Of a DNA stretch of 64,000 bases, positions 48,580 through 61,080 are shown one piece after another (positions within the stretch are counted from its first letter, which is position 1; each line of letters starts with the position of its first letter). The stretch lies in assembly GCA_021904315.1 (NCBI GenBank), contig CM038912.1, forward strand, positions 18,811,061 through 18,875,060, read 5' to 3'. Both the position numbers and the translations under genes were made by a program. Under the pieces are notes generated by a model, which worked only from the letters and a program-made list of their open reading frames with translations, searched no databases and was not told where the DNA came from. The stretch is from Sphagnum magellanicum (taxonomy: Eukaryota > Streptophyta > Sphagnopsida > Sphagnales > Sphagnaceae).

Positions 48580-51080
48580 GGCCTCTCAAGTTACGGTTTC
48601 GTGATCAGCTTCTTTTGGATGCTGTCACATTAGAGTTTTCCTTTAAGTCATCCTGTCTTCACCCTGTCTTTGGGCCTCGTTTCACTCACTATCCCCTCTT
48701 TGACTGAGGTCCGCAAAGTAAGGAAGTTTTATTAAATCTGGGTATGAAATGCTGAAACTCAGCATTCGAGGTAATTATAGTAGTTGTACATGTAGAAGCA
48801 GTGAAAATATATGTAGCAGCAGTGGAGGCGCTGAGGAACCTCCACTGAGGAAAGGAAAGACGAGGGTCAAAACCGGATGAAAATCAGTTTGGCACAAAAA
48901 GTGGTGCATTTCTGAGTTTGACCCCCCTCCCCTGAAGGCTAGTATACTTTTTTGTGGGTTTTTTTTTTTTGAACCTCACTTGGTTTTGGACCAAACTTAG
49001 GGTACTGGTGCCGAGTTTTTCTGACTTTATGGAAAACTCTAGTGTTTGTAATAGGTTTACAAGTTTCTGAAGAGTTCTGAATCAAACTTGCTGGTTCTGA
49101 AACTATGTTTCAAAATGTTGTAAATTTTTCACTTAATCAGCAATACATTATATAGTAGTTGACTGCACCCAAATTGCTGAAACCTTTCTCAGTACTTTGG
49201 ACACAATGTAACATGTAAATTGCAACTGACATCATCTCCAAACACGTGGATGCAACCTAGAATATTTAGAAGTACACTATTGCATTATAACTTTGGATAA
49301 ATTCGTATCAAATGCCAATTCTCTCACATGACACATTTGAATGAATGCATTGCAAATTACCACCTTACAGAACACAAATAAATCCATTGCATATTTCACC
49401 ACATTACAGTACACCGCCTCATCTTAGTAAACTTACACAATGCCTAGATGGAATGGGTTTTTATTGCATTAGAATATTATGAAACTTAGGTCTGTATTTT
49501 CCAAGTGTTGTAGTAGGGAAATATGATTGTCCACTTCCATCATTTGGAATTGCAACTAGTGTTCCTTTTCCAATATATAGGAATGTGTCAGAAATTAAAC
49601 ATGGTAAATCAAACCCTTTTCCTCTTGGTATAAAAGTTGGGGGCATACCTAGGACTTCTCCAAGTTCCTTGACACTCTCCATTTGAGCTATTACCATATA
49701 TTTTCTTACTTAGAATTTCATCTTGGCAATGACTCCTATTTGTCACATGGGTTATACAATTCGGTTTGTCTGTATCCTAGTACATATAAGTGAGGTTTAA
49801 GGCTTAATATTTAGTAAGTAAGCCATGAGATTATGGGTGAGGATTTGAAAATTGGCACCACTATTTTGCTTTTAAATGGTGCCACTTCTTGTGTGTCAAG
49901 GCACATCAAATGTTCACTTTCACCTCTCTTTTTCTTTTCTTTTTTTGGGTTACATGCTAACTTGTATTATGACATTAGGAATTGTTGGTCGAATCTTTTA
50001 ATAAAGGCTGACACAAAAGTTGTATTTTTCTCTTTTTTTGTTATAATAAAAAGCACATAACATTACAGTTTTCAACATAGTAGGGTACATATATGTGTGT
50101 AGAACTTCAATATTCATATTCATACATAAGGGTATATATCAAAAACATTGGATAGTGGCATATGTGCATTTCCATATTTTTGCAATGCATATGATTATGA
50201 TCAATTTTGTTGATATTATAGAGACTAATTATTGAATATATTCTATTTTTATTCATTACATTCATTACCTTGAACAAAATTATTACATATGCTCTTGAAA
50301 CCTCTTTACATATTACTACCATTTGCCGTTATAAAAAAATGTTTTGAATATGTTTTTAACACTATTGATTTATTTTTGTTAATTTGTTTTGATAAGATGT
50401 TTGAAATTTTGTGTGTTCATGTTTGCAATGCCAACAAACATGCCAATTGTGCAAAGTCAACGTCTTTCTTCACTTTGTAATGTGCCATACTTAAAAATAA
50501 GTTTACAAGCAAATGTTAAGGAAGACAATTACTTGCAGATCAAATAGTTATAGACCATGTAAGCTACCCGTGCTCACTATGTGAACCTGCCAAAATATTT
50601 CTCACATGCAAGTTTAGTTATTTACTTTTTTGCAACCCCACCCATAAAACAAATAGGTTGGAACTACTAATAGCAGCGAGCCACGTGGACAAATCATTAT
50701 GATTGGCCAATCAAAAGCAGGGAGCAGCAGTCAGATCATATTTATTACACTCTTCTCTAGCAGGTGCACAACTTTGCTGTGCTTTTACCAGCCTCAGCAA
50801 ACTGAGCAAATATGCAGGAGAAAAACCATTTTCCTGAGACACGCCGGCATTTGTTGGCTTTTCTTCATCTAATTTTAATGTGCAGGGTCACATACTTGAG
50901 CACCGGTGGGGATGCTCTTAGTGACTAGAAATTTAAGTGTTTTAAACATCCACAATAAATCTGATGCTTTTAAAAATCAAAATACCCAGTACTCTGATAC
51001 AAATTCCAGGAGAAGAAGAGACAATTCCGGAATATGTGAATCGCCAGAAAACAACAATCCTTGATAACGTTCATGTCATG
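48580..51080. other. AT-rich intergenic DNA, no gene
   Basis: It begins with the 3' flank of the sHSP gene. Open frames are short and without domains. A ccaatca / cccatt-rich stretch around 50690-50760 looks promoter-like but no gene follows it. Confidence 0.55.
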
Positions 51081-51120
51081 GAGACATCTAGAACTCTTGG
51101 AAATCCACTACAACTAACCT

Positions 51121-51430
51121 TTTCTACTAAGCCGTTTATTCTCTCTAGAATCGGTACCTGAACGAAGCTTCTACTAAACCGTTATTCTTTCTAGAATCGG
51201 CACCTGAACAAACCTTCGACTAAACCATTATTCTCTCCGGAATCGTCATCTGCACTAACTTTTCTTAAACCATTACCCTCTCCAGAATTGTCGTATGCAC
51301 AATTCTAAACCGTTTATCCTCTCCAGAATTGTCGTCTGCACGAATTTCTAGACCATTATCCGGTGCAGAATTGTCGTCTGCACGAAACTTCTCAACCATA
51401 ATCCCTCTCCAGAATGGTCGTCTGGACATC
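51121..51430 (-). repeat. Seven-unit minisatellite rich in GAA/TTC words
   Basis: Seven units of 42-47 bases share the pattern ttctaaaccNttatcctctc followed by cagaatNgtcgtctgcacgaa. They begin near 51121, 51169, 51215, 51261, 51303, 51345 and 51389. Several junctions give GAA-TTC arrangements such as gaagcttc at 51164-51171, like heat-shock elements. On the minus strand the units encode a repeated RADDNS-like peptide within a 74-codon frame (51489-51265). A duplicated sHSP-type promoter lies directly upstream on that strand. Confidence 0.85.
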
Positions 51431-51539
51431 TCTTTGTTCCTGGAACGCTGCTGCATTCCAGGATCGCGCGTTGCTGACGGTGTGCGCATCGTCTACTCTG
51501 AAGAATCGCAAATTTCGTTTTAACTATGTTTCTCTAAAG

Positions 51540-51765
51540 AGGCCCTGTTTTTATGGAGCTCGGGCGACGACGATGCTTTGGCCGAGAAAGAATGGCGCTA
51601 GCGCACTTGCATCTGGAAGTCTCCAGTGTCATCTGGAGGGAAGCGAACTGTCGTGGCGAGCGTTCCAGAGAGCGCCTTGTTTCTTTCTGTCCCTTCCCCT
51701 AAACCCTAAACCCTCCTGGGGAAGTCCTAGCGTCGTCCCCTGCGTAAAAGACAAGCTAGAATTGT
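51540..51765 (-). promoter_or_regulatory. Third sHSP-type promoter, without an sHSP gene
   Basis: Read on the minus strand it starts ctagcttgtcttttacgcagg, matching 47475-47500 upstream of the plus-strand sHSP gene. Next come ctctctggaacgctc (HSF-like), cattctttctcggcc and gcatcgtcgtcgcccgagct, matching the minus-strand sHSP promoter. A TATA-like cataaaaa lies at about 51549-51556. A telo-box (aaaccctaa on the plus strand) is at 51701-51709. No alpha-crystallin frame follows; instead the minisatellite at 51430-51121 does. Confidence 0.75.
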
Positions 51766-52401
51766 TATTCATAATGTCATCCATTTCATATTTTGGGTTT
51801 GAAATTCAAATTATAAAAAAAAAAATTAAAAAATCAACAATGCAAAGATTTGTAATGTGCTTTTAATATTTTAATGAAAATATGCTTTAAACATTTTCAA
51901 TTTGAATATATTAATCTTCAAAAAATTCTCTAAAAGAAACCAAAATCCTTCAAGATATTATAACTCTGTAACTAATCTCAAGTTTCAACACAAGCCAAAA
52001 TATCATCTTTCAAAAATCCTCTTGTAAAAAAATAGAACCTATGACCTAAGGGCCCAAATTCCTTAAGCTACTATACTCTATAATGAATCTAAACACAATA
52101 TCCTTGCCTTTGTAGGCAAGGCCAACAACAAAGCACCCAATAGAGGAGGGAGAACAAGGAACAAAAGGAAAGGACCCATGACTAAGCCAAAAAAAAAACA
52201 GAAACCCTAAACCAGGTGAGCAAGTAGGTAATCAACAATTAAGTTCCAACACCCACCTCAAGAACACTAGAAAATTCAACAAAAAGAAAATTGTGTCTTG
52301 AAATCAATCCCACCATTTTATGGATCCATTCTTGTACAAAGTGAAAATGAGTGCAAGTCTGAGGTGGCACCTTATTTCATACTAAGTTCAAGTTTAGTTT
52401 G

Positions 52402-52615
52402 AAAGGTGCATTCACACTTGGTGTTACTAGGGGACTCTAAGGTTGAGTCCCCTAACACCATGCTATTATACCCATTTAGGACTTAAACCTAATCACCATG
52501 AAAATTTTCTCTTAAGCTAACATTCAGTTAACATTAAGCTATGGTCCATTTAACATTGGGTGCCACCTAGATTTTCATTTAGCACTGACCTAACATCAAG
52601 TGTGAATGCACCTTT
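52402..52615 (+). mobile_element. MITE copy 2, same family as 39151-39332 (about 214 bp)
   Basis: The ends aaaggtgcattcacacttgg and the reverse complement of aagtgtgaatgcaccttt form inverted repeats of about 25 bases with one mismatch. The interior, reverse-complemented, follows the 39 kb copy (ctaggtggcacccaatg, ttaggtttaagtcctaaatggg, gtgttaggggact). The left half also contains an internal hairpin (taggggactc ... gagtccccta). The target-site duplication is not clear at this copy. Confidence 0.82.
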
Positions 52616-52669
52616 ATTAGTTTAATTCTCTGTCTAATTATGTTTTACTAATTTCTAATTATGATTAGT

Positions 52670-53171
52670 GTGCCCTAATCAGTCCCTTAACCCACACAAC
52701 CGTGTGCACAGAAGCAACAGCAGCAGCACAAGGGGAAGGGAAAGAAGAGCTTGTGTGCAGCGATGGTGGTCGTGTCGTTCCTTTTCTAGCGCGCCTTCTC
52801 CTCTCTCTCTCTCTCTCCTGATTGCTTCTTCCTCCTACCCGTCTACATCATCGTCGACTAGTACTCCGTCTCCACGCCTTTGTTGTCTGTTGCTTCTTCT
52901 GAAACGCTATAGCGTAGGGAATCTGTTCTCTCGTCTCTCGCTGGTTTTTTTGTTCTTTTGTTCGTTTTTTGTCTTTCATGGAAAGGAAAGCAATGGAGCG
53001 TGCAAACCTCGAGACCTGGAGTTACATCAAGGAATGTTAACTTGTTGTGGCGGTGGTGTCTGTCGAATTCGTGGTTTTTCTGGAGCAAGGAGTTTTTGGT
53101 TTGCGGTTGTGGAGTGTTACAGGAAAGGAGTTCCTAGGGTTTTAGGTTAAGGTGTAAAAAGTGCGGCAGCT
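52670..53171 (+). promoter_or_regulatory. Leader/promoter region of the FAM133-like gene
   Basis: The region turns from AT-rich to GC- and pyrimidine-rich here, with a CT run at 52800-52819. It leads to the start codon at 53172. No TATA box was found, as is common for housekeeping genes. A 160-codon frame at 52668-53150 is Ser/Leu-rich low-complexity and probably leader sequence. Confidence 0.5.
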
Positions 53172-55196
53172 ATGGGGAAGAATCAGGCCTACAAGGCTAT
53201 GCAAAGATCGAAGATGTCGTCCAGTACCGCTGCTGGCGGTCCTGGTGAAGAGATTGAGGATGGCATGGTGTGTACTCTTCCTCTCCGTTTCCTTGCAAGC
53301 TTTTTTTTTTTTTTTAAATCAAAAATTTGGTGGTTCCTGTGAGATGAAATCCTTGTAGATGTATAGAGAAGGAAGGAGATGGCAAGTATCTCTTCCATTT
53401 GGATTTTTATTTGCATATTTTGTAGAGGGAAGAGTGAAGAGTTTGGTCAGGCTAGGGTTTGGAGATGGAGAGTTTTTCCCTTGGGAGGAGTGCAGGAAGA
53501 GCTACTGACAAAGGGAGACGCAGATGGACGGATCATTCCATTCACCAGAGTGGCATGCAGCACGCCTCGCCAGCCTTCAAACATCGCACACAGTCACATG
53601 GGAAGAATGGAAGCAAAAGCAGAAGGTATGGATTTCCTGGTCAATCACAAAGCCCTAAATCATATCAACTGCAAGCAGGCTTTGGTTATTAGGTCTTGCA
53701 TATGTTTTACAAAGACAACATCTTCACCAAATCTAACCAGAGGCAGATGATCTAGCATCCATGGATAATTTTGTTATGGATGTGCAACTCCCATACCTAG
53801 GATGAGGCGAAACGGCAGGGAGAGCTTGAAGATGTTGAGGCCCGTTTGATGCGGGAATACCGAGCACAACTTGATGCAGAGCGAGCAAACAAGCTGGCTC
53901 GGGGGTCCAATCATGCTGACAAGAGGGAGAAGTTGAAAAAGGGTATTTTCCAGCCTTCTGTTTTGGAGCATCTTTCACAGGCTTTTCTGTGTTTCATCAG
54001 GGCCACATTTCTCAATGATAGTGGTTTTGTAAATGGAAAGAGGATTCGTGTCAGTTGCCTAGCCTGCAAAAGGACTGTGCTTTCTGTCTCAATGTCCTCT
54101 TTTTCAAAACTGTTCTTGGAAATGGATTCTGTTGCAATTTTGCATTTCAGTATCATTCATAAGATGTATTATTGCTTTGCCTGCAATGTTGTTGCTGTGG
54201 AGTTTCTGTAATGTCGTAGATATCTTCCAAACAAATTGTCTCTGTGGCCAACTATATATTGCATTTTCACTTGGTCCTCCATGCACATGCAGCCCATTTA
54301 CTTCAGAGTTTTGAAGCACAATTGGTACCATTCAATTCTTCTCCATTACCTTGTAGTTGCTGGGAGGTGCTATTTGTTTGTAGTTTACATTTGTCTAGAA
54401 CAGAGTGTAAACACTTCTTTGTTTTCAAAGAGTTTTTGGTGTCCCAGTTTCCTGTTTATAATGGTTGCTATTGGTGTGATGTTTGCAGGGAAGAAGGACA
54501 AGGAGAGGGACAAAGAAAAGGACAAGGAGAAATCGAGGACAAGCAAGAAGAGAAAGGTATGTGGGTATCAAGCTTCACCTTAGCCCAATGATCCTATTAG
54601 GACTCTACTCAAGAACTAACAATTGGACTTTAAAGAAGTGGAATTCCGTTTTTTAGTTCTGCTGCTGCAAATCTAGTTGGAGTAACAGCCATTACTTTTT
54701 CTTGATCTCTTTCTCTTCTTCTACAAAAATATAGTCACATGTTACTGCCATTTCGTTACCATGCTCAGAGTAGTGGTAAACAAGATCTGGTAATAGTAAG
54801 ACCAGGCTTTGTTTCCAATTCAAATCAGGAAAACCAAAGCTGAATATCAGTACAATAGCCTTCTTTTTCCTGTGGTGTCAAATTCTTCTATGAGGGGCCA
54901 AGTCTTTGCAGAAATAGTATGTCTGTTTTTGTGATCAATGGTTTTGGCAGAAATCTTCGAAGAAACGCCGTGTCAGAAGTGATTCAGAATCAGATGTAGA
55001 GAGCTCAAGTAGTGATGATGAACGGCGGAAAGACCGTGATCGGCGCAAGTCAAAAAGGGATAAGCGAGAGAGGAAGGAGAAGCTACAAACAAGAAGAAAA
55101 CATTCTGAAAGCACATCAAATAGTGCAAGTGACAGTGAAGGTGAAAAGAAGGGGCCATTACCCCTGTCATGTTTTTTTGAAAATGCAGAAGAGTAG
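53172..55196 (+). CDS. Basic Ser/Lys-rich nuclear protein, FAM133-like (217 aa, five exons)
   Basis: Exons 53172-53267, 53524-53625, 53801-53942, 54489-54556 and 54951-55196; all introns are GT-AG and phases agree. The protein opens MGKNQAYKAMQRSKM, followed by an EIEDGM acidic patch. The conserved block DGSFHSPEWHAARLASL leads to TWEEWKQKQK, then MREYRAQLDAERANKLARG. The rest is Lys/Glu/Arg- and Ser/Asp-rich (KKDKERDKEK, SDSESDVESSSSDDERR), with nuclear-localisation-type KKRK clusters and probably disordered. I recognise it as a conserved plant family often labelled FAM133-like, but its function is not established; RNA-processing links are inference from composition. The tail GPLPLSCFFENAEE is unlike the repetitive part and may be a conserved end. 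Confidence 0.85.
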
Positions 55197-58100
55197 GTTG
55201 AGCTAAAGCTTTGCTAGTCCCTCCCTTTTCATCACTAGAACTCACGCCATCATGGTGGCCTTGAAATATCACATTTAGAATGGGTGTGTGCACAAGATGG
55301 TTCAGCATTTCATTAAAATTGCTTCAAGGAAGGCAATTTTCTAGTCCTGCAGTTTGAGGAGAGAGTTTTGAGGGGATGGGGAAGTTTAGGATTGATTTAC
55401 CAGGGTTGACTGTGTTGTGCCTAATCAATTGATTTCACTGTCTTATATCAGTTTGTGAGAATTGCAAGTGAAGATATCCGATCCATCCAAATCTGAGTTG
55501 TTAAAGAGGGACCTTCAGATCTGGGGAGCATGTGATGGAACATCTGGTGCCAGAACTTCATATTGCATGGTTTGTTTTAGAGTATCAAATTTCACTATTG
55601 TTTGAGCTCCCTAGCAAATCTGTGAGATTCTGTAATTTGATGCACATTGGGTAGGTAGAAGATGCCAGTACCTGTTCAAAGCATGAAGAATAAATTTATA
55701 TGGGGGCTGGAAAATGGCTGCTCTCTGATATAGTCTGGTTACACAACAGTGGTGTCAAAAATCCCAACAAGTGGAATTCAGTGAATGCATCAATATGTAA
55801 CCTTTAAAACAATTAAAACTACTTTACACTGACATCTTCAAAAAGATCATTTCATCACTAAACAATTGTTCTCTCCCTCTCTTTTATCTCACTCAATTAG
55901 TAGCATGCGGTTGCATTCATCTTTTGTTCTTTTCAAAGCTCACAACTGACCCACTTGCAAATCCCAGCACACATACCTATGAACCATCTGAAATAAAAAC
56001 AGTTTGTCACAAGCACCTTCAACCTGTTGTTGAACTCTCGTTTTGGCTAACAATTTGAATGCATTTTTCCCAAGCAGACCTTAATGCTTTCTTCTTTACC
56101 AACTTTTTCATCTTGACCCAAAAATTATGAACTTCCGAACAAGTGCTTGCAGTTATGGGGGGAATTTATTTATACATCCAAATTTTTTATCTATCCTTAT
56201 TACCCATTTCATTGCAGTCCAACTTGTTTTGTTTATACCTTGCACTTCTGCAATTTGGACTACAGTTGCATTCTACATATAGCCCCGTCTAAAATACATA
56301 TCTAGATTTGCAAATGTTGATGTGCTTGACCCTTGTATTATTGTATGTAATCCTTTGTGTCAAAATTCTCACATGTTAAAATACTTTGCACAAAACATCT
56401 TTCTGGCAAACAATTAAGAATTTTGTGAAAAGGGGACAATTGCCCATTCACAAAGTATTGGAACATCCATGAAGCTAGACAAGAATGAACAAAATGAAAT
56501 CTAAAAGTGGTAGTCATTTGTGAGAATGGAATTGTCACGTCTCTGATGTTGCAATATACAACGTGTTTGAATCTGTGAGAAATATATGAGATTATGTGGC
56601 TTTTATGGGTGGCTTGCAATCTGCTTTGTGACATGGGAGATTACATGCTTATTAGATTGCCCTATTGGCATCATCTGTAGTTGTGACTAATTGAAGCGCA
56701 CATTCTCAGAGCTTTCAATTGCTCTTTGTTGACTTCATTTAATCCCTCCATGTGTGAAAATCGTGTGGAAAGGATTTTTGACCTTGTGGTTCAGAAGAAT
56801 CTTGACCTCATTGTTGCCCAATTATTGCAGACAACTTGGGATGAAGGTGATTCTGATGGGTGCGTGGCATTACCGGAGTAAAACTTGAAAAGAGAATCCC
56901 CAATACCTGCACCAGACTGGTATGTTGATATGTGCATACCCACCACCACTGGTTACAGTGACGAGTCCCCAGACTGGAGTTTTGTCAAGGGGTAGTAGAA
57001 GGCAAAATTTCCATCTGACTACTACATTTCACGCTGACTACATTTTCAATGAAGTAGTGTAAAGACTCAAGAGGTGTAAAAACACACTGTAAATACTGTT
57101 TACACAGTTTTTGTACTGAAAGGAAATCTGATAGAGGTTCATCAATACATCACAAAGCAATTGCTAGAAACAAACCAATGATCTTACTTTTCAATGCTAG
57201 TGATGCTTCTTCATGAGACATAGACAGGGAAATCACGTGTAAAGTAAAGAGAGCTTGTGATAGACATGACACATCAAAGAGTTTGATGTCGAAGACAAAA
57301 GCTGAAGTGAGTATGTCAATGCATCATCAACGCATCTTGGGTGGAACTTGGCCTCAAATTATAAGTCCAGGATGGACACAAAAGACTTTGGCACAAAAAT
57401 ATTAATTAAGATTTGAGCAGTTTGAGACTAAGCTCTCTACAAAAGCTTACATGAGCATAGTCCCCCTTCTACAAAGGACACCACACCTATTAAGGCCAAA
57501 GAGCTTGCCGTATGCAGTGGATTCTGCCAGATGCAAAATACACACACCCGAGGCTCACCCTAACGGGCTTGTGCAGGGCATGCTTACGTGGCAGAATGAA
57601 TCTGCCCATACATGGCCCCTCTATGGGACAAATTAGATTCATAGAAAGAGAATTTGACAATCAATCACACTTTATTGGGCTCATGGTCTTTCATTGCCTG
57701 TTATGAAGTGCATTCCAACAATGAAAACATTGTCCATTTCTAGTCATGTAGGGTTTAGGGTTTAAGGTTTTGGGTTTAACATATCAACATTTGATCTAGT
57801 TGCATTTCCTTGGTTTTTTTTGGGATGCACCCTTTAATGTACTATGGAATGGGCAAGCAATTGTGAGCCAACATTTCCATTAGGTGATAAGAGGATCTTC
57901 CAGGGCCTATTCCAAAGAATAACTGGTTTTCTCGTTGTTGCTTCCCATTGTGACTGTGTTCTCTATTGTCAATTCATGTTAAAATGGACACCGACAACAT
58001 GAAAAGTTGAGCCAATAGAGAGCTATCTCTCCCACATATGAAAAAGCGTAGAAAAGTGCATGAATAGACCACCAAAACCAGTTATGTGTAATATTGTATC

Positions 58101-60540
58101 ATTTTGGTGGATTTCGCACAAATCATATTAATTTTAGAGATGCTGAATTATTTTTTTAAATATTTTTCTCAAAGAATTTTTTTTTTTGGTGAAGGGAAAT
58201 GAAATTTTTTTTTGGGAATATTTTAATTCTCGAAATGAAATCTTCCAAGTTAATTAATACACACTACTACCAGTGACAATGAAATGGTGAAAAAAACTAG
58301 TTGATTATGTGGAAATTGAATTCCATTTGAATGAAAATATTGAATAAGATTGAAAACTAGAATTGAATTCAATTTTTTGTTGAATCAAATTCAAATCTAA
58401 ATTGAGTTCATATTGAATTGAAGTTTCTAAAGGGCATTCAAATAGATTTAATTTAACTCGAAATTCAATAGGATTTAGATTTAATTGAAAAGATATAGGA
58501 TGCAAATCGGTGGTCTCAAGGTATGAAAATATGCTCATCACTTCCATCATTGGTGACTATGAATTTTTTTAATTTTTTTTAATTCAAAAGACATACATTC
58601 AAAAAGACACTTTTCCATCCCATCTAAAGTAGATTTCAAACCAAAATCTACTTTGGTAGGACAAGACTACTAGTGGACCCTACAACTCACCAAGTAAAAG
58701 GCTCTACCCTTTATTGGATTGTGAATTATTTTTCAAATCGTTGTATTTGAAGAAATCGTGTGAAATCATGGTTTCTCAAACATGGCACTTGTATGGTTGT
58801 ACTTGAAGGCATAGGTCAAACAAAACAAATTAATTCATCTAGTTAAATTATATAAAAGACAATTTGACAAGAATTGAGTTACTCATTTGTGGGAGAAAGA
58901 AAATATATCCAAGTGTATCACAATGCATCAATTCCATAGAGATAGAAATCTAAAAATCTCATGGAACCTTATTATATTCTTCACTCGAGATGTTCATCAC
59001 ACCTTGACAACATTCCATGGTACTATCGATATATACCTCTACATGTACATGTGATGTAGTTCATTTTGCAAAGTACCTCCTAATGTACTAACGACTTTAT
59101 GTGTTAATTACAAAGACATCTACAATTTTGACTACAACTACATTGGTGTGAAGCATTTGGAATAGGACTACTAGGGATTTTGGATGTTTCTTTATTTATC
59201 TAATATGTTTCTAGGACAAAGACCAAAGGGGGAAAAAAAACACACACAACTTGGGATGATATATTAACAAGCTCACAATTTTCGGTACTTGGATTTTCTT
59301 GTAGTTACAACATTTACAACTTTCTCTAGACCTCTTTCTTATGCTTATTGGAAGCTTTCACATGTACGAATCAATTTTCAGATGATTAGATAATGGAAGG
59401 AACATTTGTTGCAAAATATTTACTTTGAGATCTCTACGGGTGACCCAAAGATTGCTTCTATCAAGTTTGATAAGCTTGTCACATGTCCTATTATGGGTAT
59501 ATGCAGTTGTTATTATGGATGCAACACATTCTTTGAACGAAGAAAGATTGTTGAGAGAATGAGTAAAGTTGGACATTCGAGTAGGAACGTAGTGATGAGT
59601 TACAATTAAGAATTGTGTCTTTAGATTAAAAGGGTATAATTAAGGAGGTGGAGTAGGGGATTCACTAAAAAGAGTATTAGACTTGTAGCAACTATGGAAA
59701 AGAATGAATTAAGAAAAGAGGTTCAAGCTAGCTCATTCGAATAAGAAATCCCCAGTAGTCCTGCCCAAGCTCTGCATCCAGCAATATGTTGCACAGAGAG
59801 CGGGCATTACTTTGCCTCTTAAGAAACAACAGCTTATAGATTTATGCTCTTCCCACATGCTACTCAAGTTTGATACATAAACCTTGCACAGCTGCATCCA
59901 TGGATTCAGCATATCAAGAATGAATCCTCTAGGTTTATCAAAAGCAATAGTGGGTGTGGTTTAAGTGTATCAGAATCCACCTGAAATCTTGGCACGCCAT
60001 CATCTAAAATCCGCATCCTAAGTTTCTGTCACATTTCCCGAAGCAAGGGGAAAGCCAATGGCAAGACAAATGTAGAATATTTGGTTTGTCCAAATTATAA
60101 GCAAATTTGCTCTGAGAGGCCATCTTTGCATCCACAAACTATTGAATTCCTGGTTCTAAAAGCCACTAATCTCCATAGTGAATCTTTCTTGGACTAGCTA
60201 ATTACACTCAATGACTCAAAATGACTCAAGATCCTCGACTTCAGGTTTGCTTTCTGCAGCCAGGACACTGGCCTCAACCGAAACCCTGAATGCTGGCACC
60301 TTTTGCTCTTTCCTTCTTGAATTTTGTCGAGATCCCTGGCAGAAATAGCTGTGTCCTCCAATGCTGTCTTCCCACAACTGGCAAAAGATTCTGCATGCTC
60401 ACACTTGTCTGCTCAAACAGAACAATTAACAAAATCTGGTTTCTCTTCCTCAATCTTCACCTGCTCATAAGCCTTTGAAGTGGCTTGTGTTTGCATTTCA
60501 TCTGGATCGGTCACCATGCCTTCTATTGGTCAACATGGTA
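55197..60540. other. Intergenic, no gene recognised
   Basis: It includes the 3' flank of the FAM133-like gene. A telomere-type tagggtttagggtttaagg lies at 57748-57766. The part from 58130 to 59700 is very AT-rich. Open frames are short and without domains. Confidence 0.55.
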
Positions 60541-60559
60541 CATGAACCCAGTACTTTCT

Positions 60560-61080
60560 CATCGTTGGGTGTACTAGATTCCATGCTGATACCATCTTGA
60601 TTATTCAGCTCTACAGCAACTACTTGCTCAAGTTGGCCTACCCATTTGTGAAGTGTGCTGCAGTTCTACAACACCTGGGGTAACCTCATTTTCTTCTCGT
60701 AAAGATCTCTGGTAGATGCATTCATTCAGTACTTGCTCATCTTCATGTTAGCCTGTTTCCATCCTTTTACTATCTAGACTATTCAGCACTGAAGCCACTA
60801 CTGCCTCAAGTTCCCTCCCGCTCCCTCTCTTCCTACTGTATAACCTTCAAACAGATCTTTGTTCCACATCACCTCAACTATGTAACCTTGTTGTCAAATC
60901 TGTGGGAGATGCATCCACTACTTTGTCACCATCATGTACCAGTTTCCTTGCTATTACCATCTCAAATATTCAGCTCAATTGCCACTACCTCCTCAGTTCT
61001 CATACCATCACTGTGAACCTTCTGATCAGTTCTCCAGTGAAAACATCTCCATCATCTGTCTGTATTGTGTCAACTCCACA
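60560..61080 (-). repeat. Three decayed ~180-bp repeats
   Basis: Three segments share a gatgcatNcattcagtacttgctcatc-like start and an attattcagctctNcagccactac-like end; the end words are near 60603, 60779 and 60967. On the minus strand the copies encode diverged LEAVVA..LN..D versions broken by stops, so this may be a relic of a repetitive coding exon. I cannot name the parent gene. Confidence 0.5.

Noticed and set aside
56826..56884. Possible extra 3' exon of the FAM133-like gene (acaacttgggatgaagg...)
   Set aside because: The gene already ends in frame at 55196 and the candidate lies 1.6 kb away with only an acceptor-like tgcag to support it.
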